Below are positions 40,436-50,945 of a stretch of DNA of 64,000 bases, one piece after another (the first letter of the stretch is position 1; each line of letters starts with the position of its first letter). Source of the stretch: Cyanophora paradoxa (taxonomy: Eukaryota; Glaucocystophyceae; Cyanophorales; Cyanophoraceae). The stretch spans positions 1 to 64,000 of the forward strand of contig QPMI01000603.1 of the NCBI GenBank assembly GCA_004431415.1. The letters run 5' to 3'. The notes below the pieces were generated by a model. The model had not been told where the DNA came from, made no database searches, and worked only from the letters and a program-made list of their open reading frames with translations. A program made the position numbers and the translations under genes.

Positions 40436-40760
40436 ATTTAATTGGTTTGTATTTTTCGAAAACCTCGCTATGGTGGATACCACGCATAAACCACGTTCCA
40501 TTTTCATTATCCCATCGTGCGCCGTATTGTTTTGCTTCTTCTTTTTCGCTGTAAGGAACCGTAATATATACAATTTGATCGATTCCTTTTACTTCTTCTT
40601 TTGAAAGTTGTTTAAATTTTGTGAGTAATTCACTGTCTTTTTTGGTTGTATACCAAAGGTGAGTATCCGGATCCCATCGACCACCCATTTGTTTAACTTC
40701 TTTACGATCCTCGTAACGTGAGACAATATAATAACGGGTTGTCTTTGGTTTTGATTCCAT
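40422..40760 (-). CDS. DUF5710 protein, two copies of the domain
   Basis: A 112-aa protein made of two repeats: residues 9-45 (YEDRKEVKQMGGRWDPDTHLWY) and 61-100 (YSEKEEAKQYGARWDNENGTWF). Both show the A/MG(A/G)RWD...W(Y/F) core of DUF5710. It is the last gene before the right TIR, on the opposite strand to the integrase. A related but more diverged protein is at 30320-30799. Function unknown. Confidence 0.75.
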   Translation of the reverse strand: MESKPKTTRYYIVSRYEDRKEVKQMGGRWDPDTHLWYTTKKDSELLTKFKQLSKEEVKGIDQIVYITVPYSEKEEAKQYGARWDNENGTWFMRGIHHSEVFEKYKPIKFIDE

Positions 40761-40780
40761 GTTTTTTTACAAAAAGTTAA

Positions 40781-41116
40781 GATAAATCTTTATATGTTTA
40801 AAACGAATTCGATGTGGTGAATACAGGTAATTGAAATTTTGGTTTATGGTAATTAGTTTTTGTGGGATATTTTTCGATTAAAGTACGACAATCGAGAGAT
40901 ATCGTGTGTAATCGTGTGGATATCGTGGTTTATCGTTTGGATATCGTGTGGTATTGCTGTTTATCGTGTGGATATCGTGCGGATATCGTGGTGTATCGTG
41001 TGGATATCGTGTGAAATTAATCGATAGATAGGCTTATGGTAAGGATTTTTGAGATTTTGTGAAATATGAGACGATAAATGGTGTCGTGGGGCAGAACGCC
41101 CAAAACACCATTTTTT
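40781..41116 (-). repeat. Right TIR of nested element
   Basis: 336 bases, the reverse complement of 29110-29445. Its outer edge ends CCATTTTTT, followed by the target duplication. Confidence 0.95.
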
Positions 41117-41122
41117 AAAGAC
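41117..41122. other. Target site duplication, nested element, right
   Basis: AAAGAC, identical to 29104-29109. Outer-element sequence resumes here, including the displaced first codons of the patatin gene (minus strand, ATG at 41142-41144). Confidence 0.9.
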
Positions 41123-41187
41123 TTAAAACGACCTTGAGAGGCATCTTTTACTTATCAGGAATTTTATAAATCCATATAGTAAAAGCC

Positions 41188-44100
41188 ATGAGCTTCAATT
41201 ACCCACCAAATCTAGAAACCATTCAAGATGATAATGCAAGCAGCACCAAGCATGTGAACTTTGATAATATTAAAGTAAAGGGTTCAGTTTCAATTGACCA
41301 CAGCTCTGATAATTCATCAAAGACTCAATCAAGGGAGCATGCTTTATCTGTGAATCAAACCGATCCAGATAAAGAGGATGTCAGTGTAGCCTTTAGTTTG
41401 GGTAATGTGAAAGCAAACCAAGTGGCAGAGATCAAAGCAACAAGAAGGAGACCTAGGAAACTAAAAACCAGTGGCACTCACCCAGATATACCTTCCAGGT
41501 TCGATAGTGGTCGATTGATTTTCAATGTTCAAGATGAGCAGGGCAAACAGAACACAGCTTTGCGAATTTACAATGAGGGCAGCACTGCAAAAGCTGAGGT
41601 CCCCAAGTATTGCAAGTGGGTCCCATTGCCAACACAAATCAGGTCTCCTACACAAATGATGTATACCCAAGGATATTACATATGACTTTGCGAGGAATGA
41701 GCCTTTTGGGTTTTTTACTCCAAAAGATGTCCATCAAAAAAAGCCATCAATTACAATCAACAGTAGCCCCAGTCAACCAGTAGCAATCCATTTACATCCT
41801 GATTTAGTCGAAATGGATAGGCACCTTTTGCCTTTGTATAGCAATGTGAAAGACCTTGGAATTAGAACCAGGCAATGGCGAAATATCCATGGCAGCAATG
41901 TGTATGCAAATGGGGAGAAACTTGTGAGTGAGAAAACTCTAAGGGAAATAATTGAGCATTATGGTCCCAATGGACCAACAGTTCCATTCCCTATTCCATT
42001 TCCAAATGGACCTCCCGATTTAACACCAAAGAAACAGCCTGGAAGAGAATACACAGCAACTGAAGATGTAGCCTTTGGGCAGCATATTGTTAGTTGGGAG
42101 CAAGTTCGCAATAAACCTATAATTGAACCCAGAAAGCAAATAGATGAGCAGTATTTACCTCCTGAAGTCGATATATTAGAGCTTGATGAATATCAATTCG
42201 TTCCAGATGAGGAAGAGTATTTACCAGATGGTTTCGACCCACAAGAATATGAGTATGATCAGTTTGACCCCAATGAGGAGGAGATACTCCAGATGGTTTT
42301 GACCCACAAGAATATGAGTATGAACAGAACTATGAACCTGATGAGGAGTATTTACCAGATGGTCATGATCCACCAGCTGTTGACTATGAGCAACCTTATG
42401 AACCCATGAGGAATTGTTACCAGATGGATTTCGACCTGAGATCTGGGAGTTCTTCCCTGATTATGAACAAATTAATAATAAACCTGCAAAGTATCCCCCA
42501 GAGGATCACAATCATGATTGGGATGAGATCTTAGGCAAACCTCAAAAGTATCCACCAGAGGATCACAGGCATGACTGGGGTGATATCGATGGGATTCCAA
42601 CTGAGTTCCCACCAAGCAAACATGAACATACTTGGGATGAGATTAATGACCAACCAGAATTCGCAAAGGTAGAGCCTCTTGATAACTTGGGGGTTTCTCT
42701 TTATCAGACTTGTAATGTCCCAGAAAGAATCTTTTTGAATGAACACTATGTACATGTGAATGGGACACTTGCGAATTCAGCTATGAGAGGACCACTTCAT
42801 ATTAGGACATTACCAGGCTCTTATAATCCACCACCTGAACCAGGAGCAACCATACCAAATATCTTTGTGTCAAGCTACATGGAGGCTGACATTCCCACAG
42901 ATACATTCAGAGTCCCAACAGACCCAGCAACCTACCAAAATTACAACTCTGCTATACAGGTTCATGTAGCAGATGTAAGCAGTTTAGATGGCTCAAGACC
43001 AATGATAGTATTCAGCAGAGATAAATATTCCTACATTCCCATAGTGGGAACTGCAAATGATAATTATGGGAGAGCAGAGCTTGCATGGATTAAAACCAAC
43101 TATGGTGGGTTCTGGAATCCAATCAGAGGATGGCTGCAAAAAACATACACAATGAAAATATTTCGAGAGTGGTCACAGAGGATTATTTAGAAGAGCAAGG
43201 ATATATTGATGAAGGTGAACTCACAAATATTCTTTCTCTTTTTGTGATCAAAAATGACACAAACCTTACAGTCACAAGTAACATTTACACCAGTAACCTT
43301 TATACAAGTAATATTTTCACAAGTAACCTATGGGCAAGTAATATTTACGGAAGTAATCTAGAAGTTGACTATTTGACTGTGAATATTGAAGCGAATCTAC
43401 CAAATCATCCTACATCCAATGTAGTTTTAGGTTGGATCGATAACCACACCCACACAAAAGATGAAATAACAGATTTTGCACATGAGCATTTATGGGAGCA
43501 TATAACAAATCCACCATTAACCTTCCCACCCAGTCCCCATGAGCATTTATGGGAACATATCACGAATCCACCATTAACCTTTCCACCTGATCCACACAGT
43601 CATGATTATTCCCAGATCACCAACTGCAATCACAGACACCCTTGGAGTGAAATCGATCAACAACCAGTGTTTGCACAGTTGAATGCAATCGGAAATGTTT
43701 TTAATGGAGTCACACTTTACCAATCGAGTAATACACCTGAAAGATTGTATTTGAATAATCATTATGTTAGTCTCAATGGGACTTTTACAGGTCAAACAGG
43801 CACTCCAATGGAGGGAACTCTTGCAGTAAGATTACCCAGGGATCCAATCGTAAATGGAGTTTATGATGGTGATTTTAATGTAGGAGTAAATGATACTTTC
43901 CCAGTATCTATGTTACGAATTATCACCCAGGTGAAACAGGACAAGTAGCCGATTTTTCAGCAGCTATTCAAATAAACGTTACAGATCAAAGCGCATATGA
44001 TGGAGCAAGACCTAAAATTGTGTTCACAAGGAGAAAGTTGTAAACTACCTTCCTGTTGTGGGACAACCCACAGATGATCATGGGAAATGTGAGATTGCAT

Positions 44101-47100
44101 GGATTAAAACGACATCAGGTGGAGCCTTAGAAGTCAATCAGAGGATGGCAGCAAAGAACTTACACAATACAACCCTTTCAGGAGTAGTGACAGATGATTA
44201 CCTTACCAATAAAGGATATCTTACCTCTGCAGATTTAAGCAGTTATGCAACAGATGCAGAGTTAACAACAGCTCTTGCAAACTATTTGCCTCTTACAGGT
44301 GGAACCGTCACCGGAACTGTGAATGCTACCACTTTACAAATTGGCGGAACCACAATTCCGAAAGGTTTTGAATTCGATCAGTTAGATAGTGTTTCGACAG
44401 ATAGGAGCGCGAATAATTGGACTGTAAATTGGACAGGGCATAGAACGGGACTAACCGGATGTTATACGACACCTGAGAATGATGCAGATGTTACGGGTTG
44501 TTGGATGCGTTGGACAATCCCAGAGGGTATGAAATCGTTTTACATTCAACTCTTACTATGGGATAATTGTAGATATTTCGATATATACGGACAAACCGTT
44601 AATAACCATCAACATTTCCTTAGACGTGTTCATAACTATCAAGCACTCCAAAATACAGCAGTTCAAGATGGAACGTATCCCGCTATTGTGTTTACTTCTA
44701 TAAATTGTGAGTTTTACAGTAAAGTTTATGTTCAAGGGCGAAAAGGTCGCATTTATCTAACGGGTGTTTTCGGTTGGAGTCGCCAAAGAGCAATTGATAA
44801 TGATGTTGGATTATTGCATTACGATAATATCGCTTTTAATCCTGTCGGCAAATATTCCGATTTTGATGTAGTGACAGCTTGGAATGATGCAAGCATTGCT
44901 ATGGTCGGAAGTTGGCAAACCAATTGGAAACCTACAACGGATAACCCCGTAGCAGGATTTTATAGCACTATACAAAATGATGAGACCAGTAGTGACTACG
45001 TGCAAGTTCAAGTTCCGACAGGAATGAAGACTTGTCACATTCAATACTTATGTTGGACGAATGCGAGATATTTTGATATTCAGGGATACCGCAACAGTCG
45101 ATGGAATCATATTATGAGAGTGAATACTTACCAAAATGTATCAAACACAGCCGATACATTATGGCACGACAGTTTATTATGGACTTCTGTATTTTGCGGG
45201 AATTTTACACATATTAGAGTTGTGGCAAGAAAAGGGCGTATTCATATAGGATATTTTGCATGGACAAAAGAGGTTGGAAGAACAGCACCAGCTAATGGTA
45301 TGATAAGTTGGGATAATATTTACAGTCGTCCAGCGTTAATTACAGCCGCAGACCTTCCACAAACAGCGACATGGGCTGTCTCCACTTGGTTAAAATCAAC
45401 AGATAATGTCCCACGATTTTGGTTTGGAAATGGTGGAACTACATATATTCGAGGTTATGAGCATAGCGATGGTGTATCGGTCGAATTCAGAAACTCAGCA
45501 GATGCATGGTTATTAAAATCGTATTCAAACGGCAACCTTACAGTTAACAATACTTTGACAGTTCCGACCATAAGTGCAACAACCATAGATGTTGCAACAT
45601 TAAAAAGAAATGGTTATGAAACTCCAAAATTCTACGCTTTTGATGACACAGTAGCAGGTGGTGCTTATCATTCAACAAATGGTAATTGGACAATTGGTAA
45701 TGGGTGGCAATGGGATCCAGGATATAATTACGGAAGTTATGCCCTCAACAATGAATACGATGATCAAGTAACAACTACATCTTGGATTCAATACACAATT
45801 CCCACAGCATTGGTTAATGGGACAGCATTTCTCACTCATTTACCATGGAATACGTCCCGTTACTTTGAGATTTGGGGAGTCCGTAGTAATGGAAACATAG
45901 TATTTATTACAAGAGTAAACAATTATCAACCACATAACAGCTATCCAGATAATTACCACGACGGAGTTAATAATGTCCCAATCTTCCTTGCCGGTCGATT
46001 TACTCACCTCCGTATTTATCCGAGAGTCGGAAGAGTTCATATTATGGGAATAGGTTTTACGCATGATCGAGCTAATAGTAGTTCATATGGTGGTCACACC
46101 GGTTTTATTCATTGGAATAATGTTTATAGTAAACCTACTATTCCTACATCCTATCTGTCGTTAACAGATGTCACTAATTCAATCGGAAATATTACCAGTT
46201 TTGATACTTGGAGTGGGACAGGCTCCCCCGGTCTATCATTTAGTGGATCTTGGGGAACAGGTTGGACGGCTTCTTATTCTAATCCTGTGGACGGATTTTA
46301 TAGCTCTATCGAAAATGAAACCACAAGTGGTGATTGGGCGCAAATTGAAGTTCCAGCAAACATGAAAACATGTCATGTTCAATATTTGTGTTGGACAAAT
46401 ACAAGATATTTCGATATTGGAGGTTATCGATCGGGTCGATGGTTCCACATTATGCGTATAAACTGTTACCAGACGGTCTCTAATTATGGAACCACTGATT
46501 ATCATGATGGGTTGGCGTGGGCTTCCTTTGCTTGTGATTATTTCACACATGTTCGATTCGTTGCAAGAAAAGGACGGTGCTATATCGGTATGGTAGGGTG
46601 GACGAAAGAAAAAGGAAGAACCTCACCCGCAAATGGTATGATTAGTTGGGATAATATTTTTAGTAAGCCGCTGTCGGCAACTTGGTTTTCGGGAAATTGG
46701 ATTCCATCCGGCGATAATTATGATAGAATGTATTTCGCAACAGGTTCTACTACATACCTCAGAGGATATGGTGATATACCAATTCAGTTTAGAAATGAAA
46801 GCGACGCCACGATAGCTTATTTCTATCACAGTGGTTGGGCGCAAATTACCGGTTATCTGTCAGAAGGAAGCGATAGAAGATACAAAACAGATATTAAGAA
46901 GATAACAGGCGCGCTTCCAGCATTAGAAAGATTAGAAGGAGTTTCATTTAAAAGAATTGCTGACAACAAAAAGAAGGAATGTTTAGGATTAATAGCACAA
47001 GATGTTCAGAAAGTGATACCTGAGGTGGTTTCAGAAGGAGTAGATGGGTTTTTAGGAATTCAATACACAGGGTTAGTCCCTGTTCTCATTGAAGCCGTTA

Positions 47101-47189
47101 AAGAATTATCCCAGAAATGCAAACATTTAACGCAAACATGTGAAAATCTCCAAAGTCAAATAGATCAAATTAAAAATGTCACAGTATAA
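41188..47189 (+). pseudogene. Giant fibre protein with S74 chaperone domain, frameshifted
   Basis: About 2,000 codons starting at ATG 41188, now cut by at least six frame changes (near 41660, 42285, 42410, 43125, 43925 and 44040). In order: a Lys/Thr-rich head; an acidic repeat region with LPDGFDPQEYEYE-type units (42180-42440); two large modules each with HxHxW..I...P..FPP motifs, a LYQ(T/S)xNxPER block and a MAAKN(I/L)HN block (42480-43240 and 43470-44220); pentads of the TSN(I/L)Y type (43270-43350); four tandem beta-type repeats of about 140 aa (about 44390-46670); and a C-terminal Peptidase_S74 domain (SDRRYKTDIKKI, GLIAQDVQKVIPEVV) that trims and trimerises tail fibres and spikes. It should be a host-recognition fibre. 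The last frame alone is 1043 aa and intact. Confidence 0.87.
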
Positions 47190-47192
47190 TAA

Positions 47193-47501
47193 ATGGCGAC
47201 CTATCCACTTGGTGGATCTCCTTCTACTTCTTCTGAGCCTGTCACTCTTGCATTCGATACCATTAAACTTGTAGCCGCACTACAAACTGTCGAAAAAACA
47301 ATTCAGCAAACTAACAAACTGTCCCCAGTTGTTCATGAATATAAAACCCTCTTGGTTAATGTCCTTGCCAAATCAGCATATGGTGACCCTGTTGCTAAAT
47401 ACACTGAGTGTGATAACAATATTAAAGCAATGACATCCAACCTTCAAACACTTTCAGTTGCCTACCAATCCCTTGGATCGAATTTAATCACTTTGGCTTG
47501 A
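47193..47501 (+). CDS. Hypothetical 102-aa helical protein
   Basis: Starts 4 bases after the fibre stop (MATYPLGGSPSTSSEPV) and is predicted to be mostly helical after a Ser/Pro-rich head. No known family. Its tight placement between the fibre gene and the paralogous pair suggests a structural or assembly partner of the fibre. The frame is intact. Confidence 0.6.
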   Translation: MATYPLGGSPSTSSEPVTLAFDTIKLVAALQTVEKTIQQTNKLSPVVHEYKTLLVNVLAKSAYGDPVAKYTECDNNIKAMTSNLQTLSVAYQSLGSNLITLA

Positions 47502-47540
47502 TTGCAGTTTATTTTTCTTTCCTTCTTAGTAAAAGAAGCA

Positions 47541-48385
47541 ATGGGTGAATATAATCGAGTTCAACTTCCAATATATTCCCTTGGATCCCCTGCAATGCAC
47601 TTTCGCCAGCATGAAGTTAATGATGAGGTTCGTGGTTTAGAATCCACAGAGAGACCCAATTCCAATGGTAACTCCTTTGATAAAAATTCGATTATTCGAG
47701 TTAAAGAGCTGAGAGCTGATAAGAATTCAGGTGTGGTTAAAACAACTCGACTTCTTGTCACAAATGCTAACTTTTTCCAGCCTACAAATGGAGGTCCTGA
47801 TGCTTACAGTGTTGATCTGAAAGCCCTGGATTTCGATAAGAATTCTGCAGCTGTTACTGTGAGATCAGGAGGAGCATTTATTGGGGTGGCTGCAGAGTTT
47901 CAGGTCAACTCTCATCCTCAATTTCGTATAATGATGTCCCAGATACTCTTGAGCAGAATGTTGAAGACCCCCAACGAATTCGATTATATATACCAGTTGC
48001 ACAACAGCCACTTATTCAATTTTACCAAGGTTATACTGTCACACTTGAAAACTCTGAATTGATTGAAGGAACCAAAAGAGTAATGAGAGGGCTGGTCATT
48101 CCTTCTGCAATGCTTTCTTTATGTAGAGCCAACAATAACCAGCCAGGTCACAGATACAATTTCAGTGTTCAAGGATATGATCATTTCGGCACAGGGTTCT
48201 GTGTTTATAATAACAATTTCACCTATGATCTGTTTGTTACAGATATTGGAAAATATACAATTACAGTTATGGGTATCAGAACAGATATAGCTGCTGTCTC
48301 AGCTCTTAGAGGTGTTACTCCTGATACTCTTTCTCAAACAGGGTTTTACATGGAGCCAGATGTGATTGATGAACCCACCCCATAA
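47541..48385 (+). pseudogene. Paralogous structural-type gene A, one frameshift
   Basis: It starts at ATG 47541 (MGEYNRVQLPIYSLGSP). The frame changes near 47925 and continues as NDVPDTLEQNVEDPQRI through to a stop at 48385, about 281 aa in all. Its central block IIRVKELRADKNSGVVKTTR then LLVTNANF is shared with gene B next door. A beta-rich composition suggests a virion or fibre-associated protein. Family not recognised. Confidence 0.6.
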
Positions 48386-48407
48386 AAGATATATCCTTTA
48401 ATGTAAA

Positions 48408-49238
48408 ATGGCTGAGCAACCCCACTTGAACGAATTATTACACCACAGCTATCATTAGCTGCCCCAGCAAACCATGTTCTGCAGCATGCTACCTTTGATG
48501 ATGTGGAAGGTCTCCAATCAACAGAGGTCCAACCTACAATGAACACCTTTGGTTCCACCCACAAACTGAGATTACAGGAACTCAGGTGTGATAAAAATAA
48601 TGGAATAGTTAAGACAACTAAGCTACTTGTCACAAATGCAAACTTTTCTGCTCATTATGGAGACCCAGATAGCTATGGAGATCCTCTGTCTACTTATTCT
48701 TTTGAATCTAGGTCGGGAGCTATTAACTGCAAATCGGGGGGAGCTTATATTGGTGATGGTCTTAGGGTTGGTGGGGCTGTTGGAGCGCCTTTATTTGTGA
48801 ATGATCAACCCAATCCCATTGATCCCAATACAAGAATTCGAACCTATGTCCCCAGCATGAATGCCCATACATTATAAAGATATTCCCCATTGTTGTAAAT
48901 GAACAAACAGCAGTAGTAGACTCCCTTGTTGAGATTGGTGACCACTACAAGGTGGTTGTGGATATCCCACCAGATGTTTATGCTCTTTGTCAAGTAGAGG
49001 GTGGAACTCCTAATTTTGCAGTTGTGATCACCCATATGATAATTTTGGTATTGCTTATCATGGAGTCAATTTCGGTTTGGAAGACTATCAGTTTCTGGTT
49101 AGAGCCACCAAGTTTGGTATCTACAAGTGTGTATTATATGCTGAGAGAACCGATTTTATTGCAAGGCAGAATACCTATGCTGAGTATTATGGGACAAATC
49201 GATATTTCCCCATTTTCGGGCAGGATACTGCTCCATAA
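48408..49238 (+). pseudogene. Paralogous structural-type gene B, three frameshifts
   Basis: It starts at ATG 48408 (MAEQPH), shifts frame near 48430 (RIITPQLSLAAPANHV), is open at 48503-48877, then continues in a second frame (KIFPIVVNEQTAVVDSLV) to about 49030 and in a third (NFGIAYHGVNFGLEDYQ) to a stop at 49236-49238. The segment LRLQELRCDKNNGIVKTTK then LLVTNANF matches gene A, so the two arose by tandem duplication. It is more broken than gene A. Confidence 0.6.
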
Positions 49239-49260
49239 GAATATTGGTTATATATAGAGT

Positions 49261-49533
49261 ATGGATAGTAAAACAAAAAAGTTTATTGATGCTGCTATGA
49301 CAGTTCATGGTAAAGATAAATTCGATTACAGTGAGACACATTACATCAAAGCTCAAGAGAAAGTATCTGTGAGATGTTTGCAGTGTAATAAAGTGATCCT
49401 TACCTATCCCTTTAATCATGTGAAGGGATCAGGGTGTAGGGACTGTAACAAAAGAAAGAGTCAAGCACACAGGAAAAGAGCTACTTCATCAATCAGAGTA
49501 GAGTATAGGGATATTTGCATTAGGTTTGACTAG
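49261..49533 (+). CDS. DUF723-like zinc-binding protein
   Basis: A 90-aa protein with the DUF723 pattern: FIDAAMTVHGKDKFDYSETHYI at the N-terminus, VSVRCLQCNKVI, then a His and GCRDC. Paired Cys residues (CxxC twice) should bind zinc. DUF723 domains are common in giant viruses and phages, often next to nuclease domains of homing-type enzymes; here it stands alone. Function not established. Confidence 0.7.
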   Translation: MDSKTKKFIDAAMTVHGKDKFDYSETHYIKAQEKVSVRCLQCNKVILTYPFNHVKGSGCRDCNKRKSQAHRKRATSSIRVEYRDICIRFD

Positions 49534-49556
49534 TTAATTTTTCTAAGGTATTCTTA

Positions 49557-49955
49557 ATGGAGACTAAATACAGAGGCTTTCATGTTATGCTTGATTACAA
49601 GGCTAAATCAGCTATAGCAACAGGTTATGAGCATGTTAGCTTCCTAGGTAATTGGATTATGGGAACCCTTGAACAAGCAGTATTGAGACAAGGCATAAGA
49701 ATTGTTCATAAACACTGTGAGATATTTGATGGGAAACTATCACCTCCTGGATTTGCATTGGTTATGCTGTTAGATGAAAGCCATTGCACAGCTCATTGTT
49801 ATTCCAATGAAGGCATGTTAGCAATTGATATATTCAGTTGTGGTAAAGAAGCTCAGCATAAAACACAAGCAGTTGCAGATGAGATCGATAAAACAATGAA
49901 TTTCTTAACATTTGAGAAGACTGAGAGACATAAACATGATAGATTCCCGTTTTGA
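49557..49955 (+). CDS. speD: S-adenosylmethionine decarboxylase (short, bacterial/archaeal type)
   Basis: A 132-aa protein. LLDESHCTAHCYSNEG and AIDIFSCG match the proenzyme signature. The self-cleaving Ser75 (which becomes the pyruvoyl group), His80 and Cys95 keep exactly the +5 and +20 spacing of the class 1b enzymes (Thermotoga Ser63/His68/Cys83). The usual product is decarboxylated AdoMet for spermidine synthesis; phage relatives can act on other amino acids, so the substrate is not certain. No other polyamine gene is seen. It is the last gene before the right TIR; the frame is intact. Confidence 0.82.
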   Translation: METKYRGFHVMLDYKAKSAIATGYEHVSFLGNWIMGTLEQAVLRQGIRIVHKHCEIFDGKLSPPGFALVMLLDESHCTAHCYSNEGMLAIDIFSCGKEAQHKTQAVADEIDKTMNFLTFEKTERHKHDRFPF

Positions 49956-50189
49956 TGGGTTTCTATAATGATAAACAGGGTAATTTACCTTTTTTATTAC
50001 AATGGCAATCGTTAAAAAAGGATATAATATATCCTTTCCTACAATAGCTTTCTACAATGATTATTGTCCGGATTCCGGTTATTGTTTACAGTAGAAATCT
50101 AAAGTATGATGTAGCCAAAATATGAATGCATCCTACGATTGAATTTGTTACAATTTCGAATACTATTCGATTTCCTTACAATAAAACTC
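49956..50189. other. Non-coding stretch before the right TIR
   Basis: AT-rich, with no gene. It contains the palindrome at 50017-50037 and then runs into the TIR. Confidence 0.6.
50017..50037. terminator. AAAGGATATA palindrome, possible terminator
   Basis: Perfect 10-bp arms AAAGGATATA and TATATCCTTT around one base, about 60 bases after the AdoMet decarboxylase stop. It could end transcription or be a regulatory site; a GATATATCC core also appears before gene B (48389). Confidence 0.35.
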
Positions 50190-50309
50190 AGCATCTCCCC
50201 TTGATTCCCCCTATTATATTATATTTATATTTAAGTGGACTCAAGGTTGACTCATATTAATCGTAAAAGTAGTAATAGTATATGGATTTTGTTACGAATT
50301 CAATGCAAG

Positions 50310-50418
50310 GGTTGACTAAGTGGGTTGAGTTGACTCAAATTTCACAGGAAATATTTGGGACCTAAAGTTTTCTAAAAAGGATTTCAAAAAATGTGTCAAC
50401 TCCCCCACTTAGTCAACC
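50310..50418. repeat. GTTGACTAAGTGGG inverted module, right TIR copy
   Basis: GGTTGACTAAGTGGGTTGAG at one edge and CCCCACTTAGTCAACC at the other; third copy of the module seen at 12761-12870 and 18976-19081. Confidence 0.7.
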
Positions 50419-50945
50419 CTGACCATAAACAGTAAGGATTTGAGCTAACATGTATCACAAAGTGAACATTTTGAGTCCACTTAGAAGATCCACTTTTGAA
50501 ATCCAAGTTGATTTTGCTTGAAATTTCAAAGTTGATCTAAAAGTGAGTCCACCCTGATTGATTATGGTAACAAAGTTGACTAAGTTGACTAAGTTGAGTC
50601 ATCTTAAGAAATTCAAAGAGACTAAGAGTTCAAAATGTTTATGAAAAGTGAGTCAACTTAGACCACTTCTGATAACAAAGTTAAATATTTAATTGATTTA
50701 ATCGGAAAAGAACATGATTTAATCGCATTTATTGATATAATTCCGATTAGATTCATTTAGGATTCAATTAAGATCAATCGAAGTTATTGATATAATTCCG
50801 ATTAACTACAATTAAGATACAATATCGATTAATCGAGTTTATCGATATAACATCGATTAAATTAATTGAAAATGCATATAAAAATATGAAAATTCAGGTG
50901 AAAATTCAAATAAATTAATCGATTTTATTGATATAACATCGAATC

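Larger units (their letters stand above)
29110..41116. mobile_element. Nested Polinton-like / virophage-like element
   Basis: A 12,007-bp element bounded by 336-bp TIRs and a 6-bp duplication, inserted in the patatin gene of the outer PLV. It has its own ATPase, major capsid protein, penton, protein-primed PolB, integrase and several small genes, so it is a self-contained PLV rather than a fragment. Codon and base composition differ from the outer element (more CG dinucleotides and different intergenic motifs), pointing to a separate lineage. It has no helicase, primase, fibre or recognisable protease. Its genes are intact except for one frame break in the integrase. Confidence 0.93.

Noticed and set aside
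41188-47189. Treating the fibre region as five separate genes
   Set aside because: At each boundary the protein sequence continues sensibly in another frame, and duplicated modules align across the breaks, so one frameshifted gene is simpler.
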